DNA of 64,000 bases from Acidovorax sp. 107 (GTDB lineage Bacteria; Pseudomonadota; Gammaproteobacteria; Burkholderiales; Burkholderiaceae_C). Shown piece after piece: positions 8,845 to 17,470 of this stretch. The DNA is taken from the NCBI RefSeq assembly GCF_003058055.1, contig NZ_QBTZ01000001.1, positions 1,304,501-1,368,500 on the forward strand, given 5' to 3'. Position 1 is the first letter of the stretch, and each line of letters starts with the position of its first letter. The notes beneath the pieces were generated by a model, which was not told the DNA's origin, searched no databases, and was given only the letters and a program-made list of their open reading frames with translations. A program made the translations under genes and the position numbers.

Positions 8845-10188
8845 ATGAACGACGTTTCGGTCATTGACCGCTTCCTCGACGTTTTCTCGCGCTACATCGA
8901 CTCGGGCTTCGGCCTGCTGCAAGGCGAGGTGGCGTTCCTGACCGCAACGTTGATCGTCATCGACATGACGCTGGCCGGGCTGTTCTGGGCGATGGGGCAT
9001 GCCACCGGCCAGGGCGAGGACGTGATCGCCAAACTGATCCGCAAGGTGCTGTACGTCGGTGCCTTCGCCTACATCATCGGCAACTTCAACATGCTGGCCA
9101 GCGTGGTGTTCCGCTCCTTCGCGGGCCTGGGCCTGACGGCCAGCGGCTCGACCCTGAGCATGGGCAACTTCCTGCAGCCGGGACGGTTGGCCAAGGCCGG
9201 TATCGACGCAGCGGCCCCGATCCTCGACCAGATCAAGGAGCTGTCGGGCTTCCCCGAGGTGTTCATCCACCTCGCGCCCATCGTCGTGCTGTTCTTCGCG
9301 TGGCTGGTGGTCATCGTCAGCTTCTTCGTGCTGGCGGTGCAACTCTTCGTCACGCTGATTGAGTTCAAGCTGACGACGCTGGCGGGCTTCGTGCTGGTGC
9401 CGTTCGCCCTGTGGAACAAGACGGCGTTCCTGGCTGAAAAGGTGCTGGGCAACGTGGTGTCCTCGGGCATCAAGGTGCTGGTGTTGGCCGTGATCGTGGG
9501 CATCGGCTCGGGGTTGTTCTCCGAGTTCAACATTCCGGCGGGCTCCGAGCCGTCTATCGACCGGGCGCTGGTCATCATGCTGGCCTCGTTGTCCCTGCTG
9601 GCCCTGGGCATCTTCGGGCCGGGCATTGCGACCGGGCTGGTGTCCGGTGGGCCGCAGCTCGGTGCAGGCGCGATGGCCGGTGCTGCCATCGGCGCAGCCG
9701 GAACCGCTGTTGCGGTTGGTGCCGCTGCTACGGGCGTCGGCAGCGCCGTGGCGGCCGGGGCACGCATGGCACCTGCCGCCGCCCGCTCGATGGCATCGAC
9801 CGCCAGCAGCGCCCGGTCGGCGTACCAGGCGGGCTCCGCTTCGGCCGGTGGCGGCCTCAAGGGCGCCGCTGCTGGCGTGGGCAATGTGGCCAAGACCAGC
9901 GCGCAGGCGGCGGGGCAGAAGGTGGCCAATGGAGCGCGCTCGATGAAGGAGCGCATGGCAGCGGCTTTTCGACCCGATGACGCCGGATCGGCGTCGGGGG
10001 GCGGCGCCGCACAGGCCGTAAGCGAGTCTCCCGCCACAGCCACATCCACCGAACAACCCGCCTGGGCCAAGCGCCTGCATCGCAGGCAGCAGCTCACCCA
10101 TGCCGCAACCACCGCCGCCCACACGCTGCGCGGCGGCGACGGCGGCAGCTCCAGCCAGGGGCCAAGCCTGCGTGATTCCGATTCCTGA
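8845..10188 (+). CDS. trbL: TrbL, VirB6-like polytopic channel protein
   Basis: The 447-residue protein has several hydrophobic segments in its first 260 residues, including ones near 30-50, 70-90, 150-175 and 250-270. A long Ala/Gly/Ser-rich tail with low complexity follows. This is the usual TrbL/VirB6 architecture: an inner-membrane channel component with a variable cytoplasmic or periplasmic tail. It lies between trbJ and trbF as expected. A long minus-strand open frame opposite it is a by-product of high GC. Confidence 0.93.
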   Translation: MNDVSVIDRFLDVFSRYIDSGFGLLQGEVAFLTATLIVIDMTLAGLFWAMGHATGQGEDVIAKLIRKVLYVGAFAYIIGNFNMLASVVFRSFAGLGLTASGSTLSMGNFLQPGRLAKAGIDAAAPILDQIKELSGFPEVFIHLAPIVVLFFAWLVVIVSFFVLAVQLFVTLIEFKLTTLAGFVLVPFALWNKTAFLAEKVLGNVVSSGIKVLVLAVIVGIGSGLFSEFNIPAGSEPSIDRALVIMLASLSLLALGIFGPGIATGLVSGGPQLGAGAMAGAAIGAAGTAVAVGAAATGVGSAVAAGARMAPAAARSMASTASSARSAYQAGSASAGGGLKGAAAGVGNVAKTSAQAAGQKVANGARSMKERMAAAFRPDDAGSASGGGAAQAVSESPATATSTEQPAWAKRLHRRQQLTHAATTAAHTLRGGDGGSSSQGPSLRDSDS

Positions 10189-10206
10189 TCTTGAAGGAGA
10201 ACTCCC

Positions 10207-10911
10207 ATGCGATTCAAACGACCGCAGGTGCGCTACGCCGACACGCCGCAGCCTGCTACCCCGTACCAATCCGCCGCCCAGGTGTGGGACGACCGCATCG
10301 GCTCGGCCCGCGTGCAGGCGAGGAACTGGCGCTTCATGGCCTTTGGTTGCCTCACGCTGGCCGTGCTGATGGCGGGCGGGCTTGTCTGGCGCTCCGCGCA
10401 ATCCATCGTCACCCCTTACGTCATTGAGGTGGACAACGCGGGCCAGGTGCGCGCTGTCGGCGAAGCCGCCACGCCGTACCGGCCCAGCGATGCGCAGATG
10501 GCCTACCACCTGGGCCGCTTCATCGGCCTGGTGCGCTCGCTGTCCATCGACCCGATCGTGGTGCGGCAGAACTGGCTCGATGCCTACGACTACACGACCG
10601 ACAAGGGCGCCGTGGTGCTCAACGAGTACGCCCGCACCAATGACCCGTTCGCGCGCATCGGCAAGGAGTCGGTGACGGTGCAGATCACCAGCGTGACCCG
10701 CGCCAGCGACACGTCTTTCAACGTGCGCTGGACGGAGACGCGCTTTGTGAACGGTGCGCTGGATCGCACTGAACGCTGGAACGCCGTGGTGTCCATCGTG
10801 CAGCAGACGCCGCGCACCGAGCAGCGCGTGCGCAAGAACCCCCTGGGCATCTACGTCAACGGGCTGTCGTGGAGCCGCGAACTGGAAGGAAACGAAGGAG
10901 CAAAGCCATGA
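10207..10911 (+). CDS. trbF: TrbF, VirB8-like assembly factor
   Basis: The 234-residue protein has a short cytoplasmic N-terminus, one membrane segment (about 40-60: RFMAFGCLTLAVLMAGGLVW) and a periplasmic VirB8 domain. That domain includes TPYVIEVDNAGQVRAVGEA and the conserved NPLGIYV near the C-terminus. It nucleates assembly of the core complex. The Shine-Dalgarno GAAGGAGA lies just ahead of the ATG. The stop overlaps trbG by 4 nt. Confidence 0.95.
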   Translation: MRFKRPQVRYADTPQPATPYQSAAQVWDDRIGSARVQARNWRFMAFGCLTLAVLMAGGLVWRSAQSIVTPYVIEVDNAGQVRAVGEAATPYRPSDAQMAYHLGRFIGLVRSLSIDPIVVRQNWLDAYDYTTDKGAVVLNEYARTNDPFARIGKESVTVQITSVTRASDTSFNVRWTETRFVNGALDRTERWNAVVSIVQQTPRTEQRVRKNPLGIYVNGLSWSRELEGNEGAKP

Positions 10912-11900
10912 ATGATCTTTTCCGTAAATCCGTCTTGCCGGTGATGCTGCTGGCTTCGACCGTGCTGTTCTCTGGCTGCGCTACGCAGGGCAAGCCGCCG
11001 CCGTCCATTTCGCTCGATGAACCGGTGCAGGCCCAGCCGCTGCCGGAGCCACCTGCACCGGTCGAAGTGGTGGCCGTGCCGCAGGTGCTGCCGATGCCGG
11101 CGCAGATGAAACCTGTGCCGGATGCCAAGCCCGCCGCAGAGCCCGCCGATGAAACCGTGCGCGTGTCCCGCGCCAACGCCGAGGCGCGCATTGCGCCGAC
11201 ACGCGAGGGCTACGTCAATGCGATCCAGGTGTGGCCCTTCACGGATGGCGCGCTGTATCAGGTCTATGCGGCCGTGGGCCGCGTGACCGTGATCGCGCTC
11301 CAACCGGGCGAGGAACTGGTGACGGTGGCGGCGGGCGATACGGTGCGCTGGATCGTCGGGGACACGTCCAGCGGCAGCGGCGATGCGCTGCGCGTCAATG
11401 TGATGGTCAAGCCGATCCGCTCGGGCCTCAAGACCAATCTGGTTGTCACCACCAGCCGACGCACCTACCTGCTGGAGCTGACCTCGACCGAGAAGACGTG
11501 GATGGCCTCGGTGTCCTGGGAGTATCCGAAGGACAAGATGCTGGCCCTGCAGCGCCAGGCGCAAGCGGCCAGCGCCGCCGCGCCGGTCGATGTCGGCTTG
11601 TCGCTGGAGAAGATCCGTTTCCGGTATGCGGTCAGCGGCAGCAATCCGCCGTGGAAGCCGCTGCGCGCCTTCGATGACGGGGAGAAGGTCTACATCCAGT
11701 TTCCGCCGGGCATCGCCCAGGGCGAGCTGCCGCCGCTGTTCGTGGTCGGCGCGCAGGGCGACGGGCAACTGGTGAACTACCGCTTCCGCTCGCCGTACTA
11801 CATCGTGGATCGCCTGTTCGGCGCGGCCGAGCTGCGTCTGGGCGGAGACAAGGGCGACGTGGTGCGGATCGAGCGCACGGACGGCACGCGGAGGAACTGA
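10908..11900 (+). CDS. trbG: TrbG, VirB9-like outer-membrane core component
   Basis: The 330-residue protein starts at the ATG overlapping the trbF stop. A lipoprotein-type signal ends LFSGC (Cys24). A Pro-rich spacer follows, then the TrbG/VirB9/CagX domain (from about 85), including the conserved stretch NAIQVWPFTDGALYQVYAA. The C-terminal beta domain contains FRYAVSG and PPLFVVG. It forms the outer-membrane ring with TrbI. Confidence 0.95.
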   Translation: MNDLFRKSVLPVMLLASTVLFSGCATQGKPPPSISLDEPVQAQPLPEPPAPVEVVAVPQVLPMPAQMKPVPDAKPAAEPADETVRVSRANAEARIAPTREGYVNAIQVWPFTDGALYQVYAAVGRVTVIALQPGEELVTVAAGDTVRWIVGDTSSGSGDALRVNVMVKPIRSGLKTNLVVTTSRRTYLLELTSTEKTWMASVSWEYPKDKMLALQRQAQAASAAAPVDVGLSLEKIRFRYAVSGSNPPWKPLRAFDDGEKVYIQFPPGIAQGELPPLFVVGAQGDGQLVNYRFRSPYYIVDRLFGAAELRLGGDKGDVVRIERTDGTRRN

Positions 11901-11902
11901 CC

Positions 11903-13165
11903 ATGAGCCAGGACGATTCCCCTGATCTTGCGGCGCAGGCGGGCAAGGTTGCGCCCGAGGCGGTGGCGTTGCGCGCCCAGCCGCGCGCCGTCACGCGCCT
12001 GAATCGGCGCACCTTGGCCATGCTCATCGGCGGCCTGTCGGTCGCCGTGCTCGGGGCCACGATCTGGTCATTGCAGCCGTATCGGCGCGGCGCGGGCGAG
12101 CAGACCGAGCTTTACAACGTCGATCGCGTCTCGAAGTCCGAAGGGCTGGATGGCCTGCCTTCGGATTACTCCAAGCTGCCGCGAAAGGTGCCCGAGCTGG
12201 GGCCGCCGCTGCCGGGCGACCTGGGCCCGGCCATCGTGAAGGCACAGCAGCCGGTGACGCCGACGTATGCGCCGCCAGGCCACGACCCAGACGATGCTCG
12301 GCGCAAGGAAGCCGAAGCAGCCGCGGGTTCCTCGGTGTTCTTCCGTTCGGGCACTCCCGGCAAGACCGCAGCGCCAGCGACTGCGCAAGCGGCTGGCCCG
12401 GCATCGGCTTTGGCGGGCTTCGACCCGCTGGCCGCTGGCCCGGCCTCGACGGCGGCCCAGCCATCCGACCCCACCGCCGTGCAGAACCGGCAAGACCAGA
12501 AAGAGGCTTTCCTGAAAGGCGGTTCTACAGAAACCCGCAATTCCGGCAATCTGCAAATGCCGTCCTCGCCGTACCAGGTGATGGCCGGGACGGTGATCGC
12601 TGGGGCGCTGGTGACGGGCATCAAATCTGACCTGCCAGGCGACGTGATTGGCACGGTGACAGAGCCGGTGTATGACACGGCGACGGGGAAGTTCCTGCTG
12701 ATCCCGCAGGGCTCGCGCCTCCTGGGCAAGTACAACAGCCAGGTGAGCTACGGGCAGAGCCGCGTGCAGGTGGTGTGGAGCCGCATCATCCTGCCGGACA
12801 CGTCTTCGCTGAAGCTCGACAACCCCGCGGGCACTGACCCGGCCGGCTACTCCGGCCTGGAGGATGGCGTCGATTGGCACTGGGATCGCGTCTTTGCCGG
12901 TGCGGCGCTGACGACACTGCTGGGCGTGGGCGCAGAGCTAGCCGAGCCGGAGAACCGGCAGAACGGCAATCGCATCGTGATCGCTGGGCGTGACAGCGCG
13001 CAGGACAGCATCAATCAGGTGGGCCAGGAGATGACCCGGCGCAACATGAGCATTCAGCCGACGTTGACAGAGCGGCCGGGCCTGCCGGTGCGGATCATCG
13101 TCAACCGCGACCTGGTGTTGCGGCCGTACCAGCCTCTGTTCTTCAACCGGGGAACCGCGAGATGA
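11903..13165 (+). CDS. trbI: TrbI, VirB10-like core-complex protein
   Basis: The 420-residue protein has a cytoplasmic N-terminus, one membrane segment (about 34-52), a Pro/Ala-rich periplasmic linker and the conserved VirB10 beta-barrel domain (from about 215). The key segments are YQVMAGTVIAGALVTGIKSD, DLPGDVIGTVTEPVYDT and LIPQGSRLLGKY. It spans inner and outer membranes and transmits energy to the channel. The start lies 2 nt after the trbG stop. The stop overlaps the DUF2274 gene. Confidence 0.95.
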   Translation: MSQDDSPDLAAQAGKVAPEAVALRAQPRAVTRLNRRTLAMLIGGLSVAVLGATIWSLQPYRRGAGEQTELYNVDRVSKSEGLDGLPSDYSKLPRKVPELGPPLPGDLGPAIVKAQQPVTPTYAPPGHDPDDARRKEAEAAAGSSVFFRSGTPGKTAAPATAQAAGPASALAGFDPLAAGPASTAAQPSDPTAVQNRQDQKEAFLKGGSTETRNSGNLQMPSSPYQVMAGTVIAGALVTGIKSDLPGDVIGTVTEPVYDTATGKFLLIPQGSRLLGKYNSQVSYGQSRVQVVWSRIILPDTSSLKLDNPAGTDPAGYSGLEDGVDWHWDRVFAGAALTTLLGVGAELAEPENRQNGNRIVIAGRDSAQDSINQVGQEMTRRNMSIQPTLTERPGLPVRIIVNRDLVLRPYQPLFFNRGTAR

Positions 13166-13440
13166 ACACCTCCAAGAAGCTGCGTCTTGGGCCGCTGCCC
13201 AAAACCGAGAGCACGAAGCTCACGTTCTCTTGTCCGACCAGCCTGAAGGCTGAACTCGATCGCTACGCCGCACTGCACGCGCAGACCTACGGCGAAGCGG
13301 TCGATGCGGTCACGCTGATCCCACACATGCTGGAGGCGTTCGTGGCCGGAGATCGAGGATTCCGGCGAGCGAACGTCAGGCGAAAAGCTTCCGTCGCCTA
13401 TGCCAAATCGTCGCTCAGTGCTGGTGGTGTGCCGGAATGA
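13162..13440 (+). CDS. DUF2274 protein, last gene of the trb operon
   Basis: The 92-residue protein begins KLRLGPLPKTESTKLTFSCP and continues LDRYAALHAQTYGEA, a pattern I recognise as DUF2274. This family is almost always found directly after trbI in Tn4371-like elements, and its N-terminal part resembles a small RHH-like fold. The start overlaps the trbI stop (ATGA at 13162), so it is co-translated. The function is unknown; a regulatory role is plausible. The last about 20 residues (after FRRAN) look less conserved and may be a variable tail. Confidence 0.85.
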   Translation: MNTSKKLRLGPLPKTESTKLTFSCPTSLKAELDRYAALHAQTYGEAVDAVTLIPHMLEAFVAGDRGFRRANVRRKASVAYAKSSLSAGGVPE

Positions 13441-13492
13441 CTTCACCCGCTAACTTTCTATCGATGCCGCGGATAAGTTGAACTACATGCCC

Positions 13493-13544
13493 ATCAACGC
13501 TTGTCCTATGGGGCTACTTGAACCTGGCAGCCCCATGCGTTGAT
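13493..13544. repeat. Nested inverted repeats between the trb operon and the cargo
   Basis: Two exact 8-bp inverted repeats are nested: ATCAACGC (13493-13500) with GCGTTGAT (13537-13544), and inside it ATGGGGCT (13508-13515) with AGCCCCAT (13529-13536). The right-hand arms are contiguous, while the left-hand arms are separated by 7 nt. The stem would be 16 bp with one bulge and a 13-nt loop. No T-run follows. It could be a structured RNA, an operator or a trace of the recombination that brought in the cargo. The 255-nt gap (13441-13695) shows nothing else except a G-rich Shine-Dalgarno before the next gene. Confidence 0.55.
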
Positions 13545-13695
13545 ATGCAAGGGCAGGGCTACATACCACGATCTGCAGCTTTTGAAAAAGGCTTTCTGGC
13601 ACGGTTGCCCCAGCCTCGGGTACCAGGTAGATAACCACTTGCTTCTTGTAAGATGTAACAGGATTGGTTGGGGGGATTTCTATCGGGGGAACCGA

Positions 13696-14907
13696 ATGGC
13701 GTCATCAAAAGCGAAAGGCCCATCCCGGACTAAGCGGAAGACCGAGGTTCCGGGGCAGGCATTAGGGTACAGCCTTCAATTTACGCGGCTCACTCATCTG
13801 TTGCTTCAAGCACCGGAGGGGAGCGTTTGCAGCCTCGAACTTCTTGACGATGTAGCGCAGGATGACGGTGCTGGTGCCGTCAAGCTGGTCCAAAGCAAGA
13901 GCGCGCTTACGGCCAATCCTGTCGCGGACCGCGCAAAGTCGCTATGGAAAACTCTTTCCAATTGGGTCGAGCTTGCGGCGACCCCAGGGTTCGAAGTAGA
14001 AAAAGCGATTTTCGAACTCTACGTTTCTCGTCCGGTCGAAGGAACGATCGTTGGGGGTTTCGCCCGAGCGAATACGCTGGAAAGCGCCCGAGCGGCCATT
14101 GCACAGGCACGGACTGAGCTGTGGGGGTGCCCTCCGGAGTTTGACCTGAAGCCGGGAGTCGCTGCGGAGATTTCTTCGTACGTCGAGAAGGTATTCACTG
14201 CCGATCAAAGTCTTTTGGAACGACTCATCTGCAATTTCCGACTGACCCTGGGCAGTGGCAGTCCCCAGGCTGATCTGGAAGCGCTCGTCCGAAGCCACCC
14301 CGTTTCACCCTCTAAGGTCCAGGACATCACCAATCACCTCTGCGGAGTGGTAAAGCGTCACATCGATCTATTGCTTGAGGTCGGAAAACCGGCTGTCATC
14401 GCGCGCGATGACTTCCATGGCTGGTACACGTCCTACGTCCAAAAGATTGACCGTCAGACAGTGCTTTCGAGTCGTGCTCCGGCTCCGTCGGAGGCGGTGT
14501 CGCGGGGATATCTCCCCGACAATTTCATCCGGCAACTGGACATCATTGGGTTGTCATTCGAAGAGATGCTCGGGGCTGCGAGCGACTACTTCATGGCCTC
14601 GTTCGACCGGACTGATTGGGCTGCCCGGGGCGAAGTTGACGAGACCTCCTTTGACGACCTGGACGGTGTCCTGAAGCGAGCGTGGAAGAACAAGCAGCGA
14701 ACCTGTGGATTGAATCACGGTAGCAGATCCGAGCAGCATCAAGGGCAGGCACTGTACTTTGACTGCATGCAGTTCACTGCGCCAGTTCAGGCGATGTCGC
14801 CCCCGAGCCATTTCATCCCCGGTTGCTTCCATATGCTGGCCGACGACTTGCTCGTAGGCTGGCACCCGAACTATGAAGCACACCTGAAGCTCAAGAAGGT
14901 GGCGTGA
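13696..14907 (+). CDS. ABC-3C system effector with nuclease-like N-terminal domain
   Basis: The 403-residue protein has, near its start, GYSLQFTRLTHLLL, then SLELLDDVAQDD (Glu48, Asp51/52) and KLVQSKSA (Gln66-x-Lys68), followed by ADRAKSLWKTLSNW. This is the pattern of the effector N-terminus in many ABC-three-component systems, a PD-(D/E)xK-like nuclease with a QxK variant related to DUF4297/Cap4 proteins. The remaining about 300 residues are a helical C-terminal domain that I recognise only by context, as one of the ABC-3C C-terminal domains. I chose the ATG at 13696, preceded by GGGGGAA, over an upstream in-frame start at 13540. It overlaps the middle component. The presumed job is to cut nucleic acid when the ATPase senses invasion; this is inferred. 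Confidence 0.75.
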   Translation: MASSKAKGPSRTKRKTEVPGQALGYSLQFTRLTHLLLQAPEGSVCSLELLDDVAQDDGAGAVKLVQSKSALTANPVADRAKSLWKTLSNWVELAATPGFEVEKAIFELYVSRPVEGTIVGGFARANTLESARAAIAQARTELWGCPPEFDLKPGVAAEISSYVEKVFTADQSLLERLICNFRLTLGSGSPQADLEALVRSHPVSPSKVQDITNHLCGVVKRHIDLLLEVGKPAVIARDDFHGWYTSYVQKIDRQTVLSSRAPAPSEAVSRGYLPDNFIRQLDIIGLSFEEMLGAASDYFMASFDRTDWAARGEVDETSFDDLDGVLKRAWKNKQRTCGLNHGSRSEQHQGQALYFDCMQFTAPVQAMSPPSHFIPGCFHMLADDLLVGWHPNYEAHLKLKKVA

Positions 14908-15404
14908 CGATGCTGGCAAGAGAGGCCCAAAACGTCCAAAACCCTGCGTTGGGTGCTGCGCTCGTATGGCGATTTTGTTGTGGATACGTCGAGGCTCATC
15001 GCGTCAACGCCCCGCCGCCGTTGCCGCTTCTCTTTCTTGTGCTGCCTATCATTCTGCATCAGGCGACCTCGGAATTTGTGAAGCGCACTTACAAGAGTTC
15101 GGGCTTGCGGGCGTTCGCCGCAAAGTTCGGAGATTCGTCAGTGTCCAAACAGGATCTGCTGATTCAGATCCATGACCGCTCAGTTCGATGGCGCAAGCTC
15201 AGCCTGCAATCCATCGAGCTCGCCGTCGCGGGAAGCCTGCTCAAACTCGCCGACAACGGCGAGGCCATTCCGCTGTCGAAAACCAAGGCGAGAGGGTTGT
15301 CAGACGAGGTAAAGCACCTCATGGACCTGGCGGAAAAACTCGGCGCCTGGTTCGGTGAACTCACAGTGCACGAGATCGTGACAACGCTGAAAGTGAAGCT
15401 CTAA
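14904..15404 (+). CDS. ABC-3C system middle component
   Basis: The 166-residue protein contains QNPALGAALVWRFCCGY near the start, followed by a helical LPLLFLVLPIILHQ segment. It ends LGAWFGELTVHEIVTTLKVK. NP(A/S)LGA-x(2)-LWRF-x(2)-GY is typical of middle components of ABC-three-component conflict systems, which link the effector to the ATPase. Translation may begin at GTG 14904, overlapping the upstream stop (GTGA), or at ATG 14910. Its stop overlaps the start of the ATPase gene by one base (TAATG). The LPLLFLVLPII run is hydrophobic but is more likely a buried helix than a membrane segment. Confidence 0.75.
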   Translation: MTMLAREAQNVQNPALGAALVWRFCCGYVEAHRVNAPPPLPLLFLVLPIILHQATSEFVKRTYKSSGLRAFAAKFGDSSVSKQDLLIQIHDRSVRWRKLSLQSIELAVAGSLLKLADNGEAIPLSKTKARGLSDEVKHLMDLAEKLGAWFGELTVHEIVTTLKVKL

Positions 15405-17386
15405 TGTTTTTTCAGATTCGAGGGATCGTGCTCTGGCCGCGCAATGGGAAATTTGAACCGCGGACGTTGAAGTTTGAGCTTGGGAAAGTCAATGTCATCA
15501 GTGGCGCCTCACGGACTGGAAAATCAGCAGTCATTCCTATCATCGATTACTGCCTCGGTTCCAGCACGTGCTCGATTCCTGTGAACACAATCCGCAAATA
15601 CTGCGAGTGGTTTGGCGTCGTTGTAGCGACGGCTCAAGGTGAAAAGCTATTGGCTCGAAAGGAACCGGGGGCTCAGCGCAGCACCGACGAAATGTTTCTG
15701 TTGGAAGCCGAGAAGATATCCAAGATCCCCAATCGCCTCACCAAGAATACCAACGCTACTGCAGTCAAGAGATTGCTCGATGATCTAGCCAACCTCTCCA
15801 ATCTGGACTTTTCAGGCGGGGAGGAGGCTTCAGGGTTCGACGGGCGCCCAGCTTTCCGTGATTTGGCTGCTTTCACGTTCCAACCCCAGAACGTGGTCGC
15901 CAATCCAGACGTCCTGTTCTTCAAGACCAACACTTACGAGCACCGGGAAAAGCTGAGAAAAATTTTCCCCTACGTGCTCGGTGCGGTCACTCCGACATTG
16001 ATGGCGAAGCAGTTCGAGTTGAACCGCACTCGGCAAATCTTGCGTCGGAAAGAGAAGGAGCTTAAGGACGCGCAGGAAGTCTCGGCGCGGTGGCTTGCCG
16101 ACTTGAGGTCCAAATTCAGCGAGGCTCAAGAACTTGGGCTGATTCCGAAGCTGGAGGAGGACATTTCTCGGGAGCAAATGATCGAGTTGCTTGAGGAAGT
16201 CATCACAAGAACCGACCTAACTTTGGCGGTCAGCACCACAACAATTTCGGAAGCGTTGCGCGAGCTGAACAGCCTGGAGGGCGAAGAGCGTGAAGTTTCC
16301 CGCGAACTCACCACCTTGCGCCATCGATTGGAAGAAATGAACAGGATGCGTGTCGGCGTCGAGCAGTACGAAGCTGCGCTCTCGGTGCAACGAGGTCGGT
16401 TGCAGCTGTCGAGTTGGCTGGTCTCGCATGCAAGCGATGAGTCGGATTGCCCCATGTGCGGCAGCCACACGGATTCGGCCAAACGAAAACTGCAGGTTCT
16501 AGCCCAGCGTCTGGAAGAGGTGGAGACGGCAGCGGGCGCAGACAAAGACAGAGAAGTGCCAGCAGCGTTCGATCGAGAGTTGCAGCGAGTCACAACAGAT
16601 GTTGGGAATGCGACCGAACGTCTGCGCGCAGTTCAGATTCGCAAGCGAGCGCTGACGGGCAGATCGAAGGAAGCTAGTGAACAGCAATTTTCCGCGAAGC
16701 GTACGGAGCGTTTCATAGGAAATCTCGAGTCGTCACTGGGCCTCCATCGAAAATTGGGCAGCGACAGCGAGCTCGTCGAAGAGGTTCGAACGCTCAAGGA
16801 AACGGTATTGGCGCTGGAAGGAGAACTGCGCGGACAGGATGTCGAAGCTCGGAAGCGCCGAGCTCTGCGGACTGTCAACACCAATGCCGGAAAGCTCCTG
16901 CCGCATCTCGATATCGAGAATCCGAACGATCCCATCTCGCTGGAGACCAACGACCTGACCATTAAGGTACTTGGGTCTGAGCGGGATGACTATTTGTCGG
17001 AGATCGGAAGTGGGTCGAACTGGCTCTCCTATCACCTAGCCGTGCTGCTTTCTCTTCATCAGTTCTATCTGAGTCAAAAGAACAGTCCTGTCCCCGCGTT
17101 TCTCGTACTTGACCAACCGAGCCAAGTCTACTTTCCCAAGCACGTGGTCTCCAAGGACGTTGAGGTGGAAGAAGACCCCAAGGTGCGCGACGAAGACGTG
17201 GATGCCGTTCGCAAGGCGTTCGAAGTGATGGGTAGCGTCGTGCGTAGTGAAAAGGGGAGGCTCCAACTCATCGTTCTGGACCACGCATCAAGCGAAGTGT
17301 GGGGGGGCATCGACGAAGTCGTCGGCTTGCCGGAATGGCGTGGCGGAACCAAGCTAGTTCCAATGGAGTGGATTGATGAGGCTTAG
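15404..17386 (+). CDS. ABC-3C system ATPase, DUF3732 (SMC/Rad50-like)
   Basis: The 660-residue protein is an SMC/Rad50-like ABC ATPase of the DUF3732 type. Walker A is GASRTGKS at 34-41, in the typical context VNVISGASRTGKSAVIPIID. A long coiled coil follows (about 190-480). A CPMCGSH motif at 349-355, like a zinc hook, sits near its middle. The signature region is EIGSGSNWLSYHLA around 533-546, and Walker B with an atypical D-Q is FLVLDQPSQVYFP around residue 570. The Gln replaces the usual catalytic Glu, which is common in DUF3732. It probably senses an infection-related DNA or nucleoprotein state and gates the effector. It overlaps the middle component by one base. Confidence 0.88.
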   Translation: MFFQIRGIVLWPRNGKFEPRTLKFELGKVNVISGASRTGKSAVIPIIDYCLGSSTCSIPVNTIRKYCEWFGVVVATAQGEKLLARKEPGAQRSTDEMFLLEAEKISKIPNRLTKNTNATAVKRLLDDLANLSNLDFSGGEEASGFDGRPAFRDLAAFTFQPQNVVANPDVLFFKTNTYEHREKLRKIFPYVLGAVTPTLMAKQFELNRTRQILRRKEKELKDAQEVSARWLADLRSKFSEAQELGLIPKLEEDISREQMIELLEEVITRTDLTLAVSTTTISEALRELNSLEGEEREVSRELTTLRHRLEEMNRMRVGVEQYEAALSVQRGRLQLSSWLVSHASDESDCPMCGSHTDSAKRKLQVLAQRLEEVETAAGADKDREVPAAFDRELQRVTTDVGNATERLRAVQIRKRALTGRSKEASEQQFSAKRTERFIGNLESSLGLHRKLGSDSELVEEVRTLKETVLALEGELRGQDVEARKRRALRTVNTNAGKLLPHLDIENPNDPISLETNDLTIKVLGSERDDYLSEIGSGSNWLSYHLAVLLSLHQFYLSQKNSPVPAFLVLDQPSQVYFPKHVVSKDVEVEEDPKVRDEDVDAVRKAFEVMGSVVRSEKGRLQLIVLDHASSEVWGGIDEVVGLPEWRGGTKLVPMEWIDEA

Positions 17387-17470
17387 CGCACGTCCTGCGC
17401 CCTTAATCATGAGTTTTATTTGCCCAGCCTGTGTTGGCGACGCGCTGCCCTTCTGAGGCAGGGTACATAG

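Noticed and set aside
7873..10509. An 878-codon open frame on the minus strand opposite trbE, trbJ, trbL and trbF
   Set aside because: It is antisense to well-identified genes, has low-complexity composition (Gly/Arg/His-rich) and no start signal. Long antisense frames are expected at this GC.
13540..13695. N-terminal extension of the ABC-3C effector
   Set aside because: The extra 52 codons run through the inverted-repeat region, lack a ribosome site and look non-conserved, while ATG 13696 has a strong Shine-Dalgarno.
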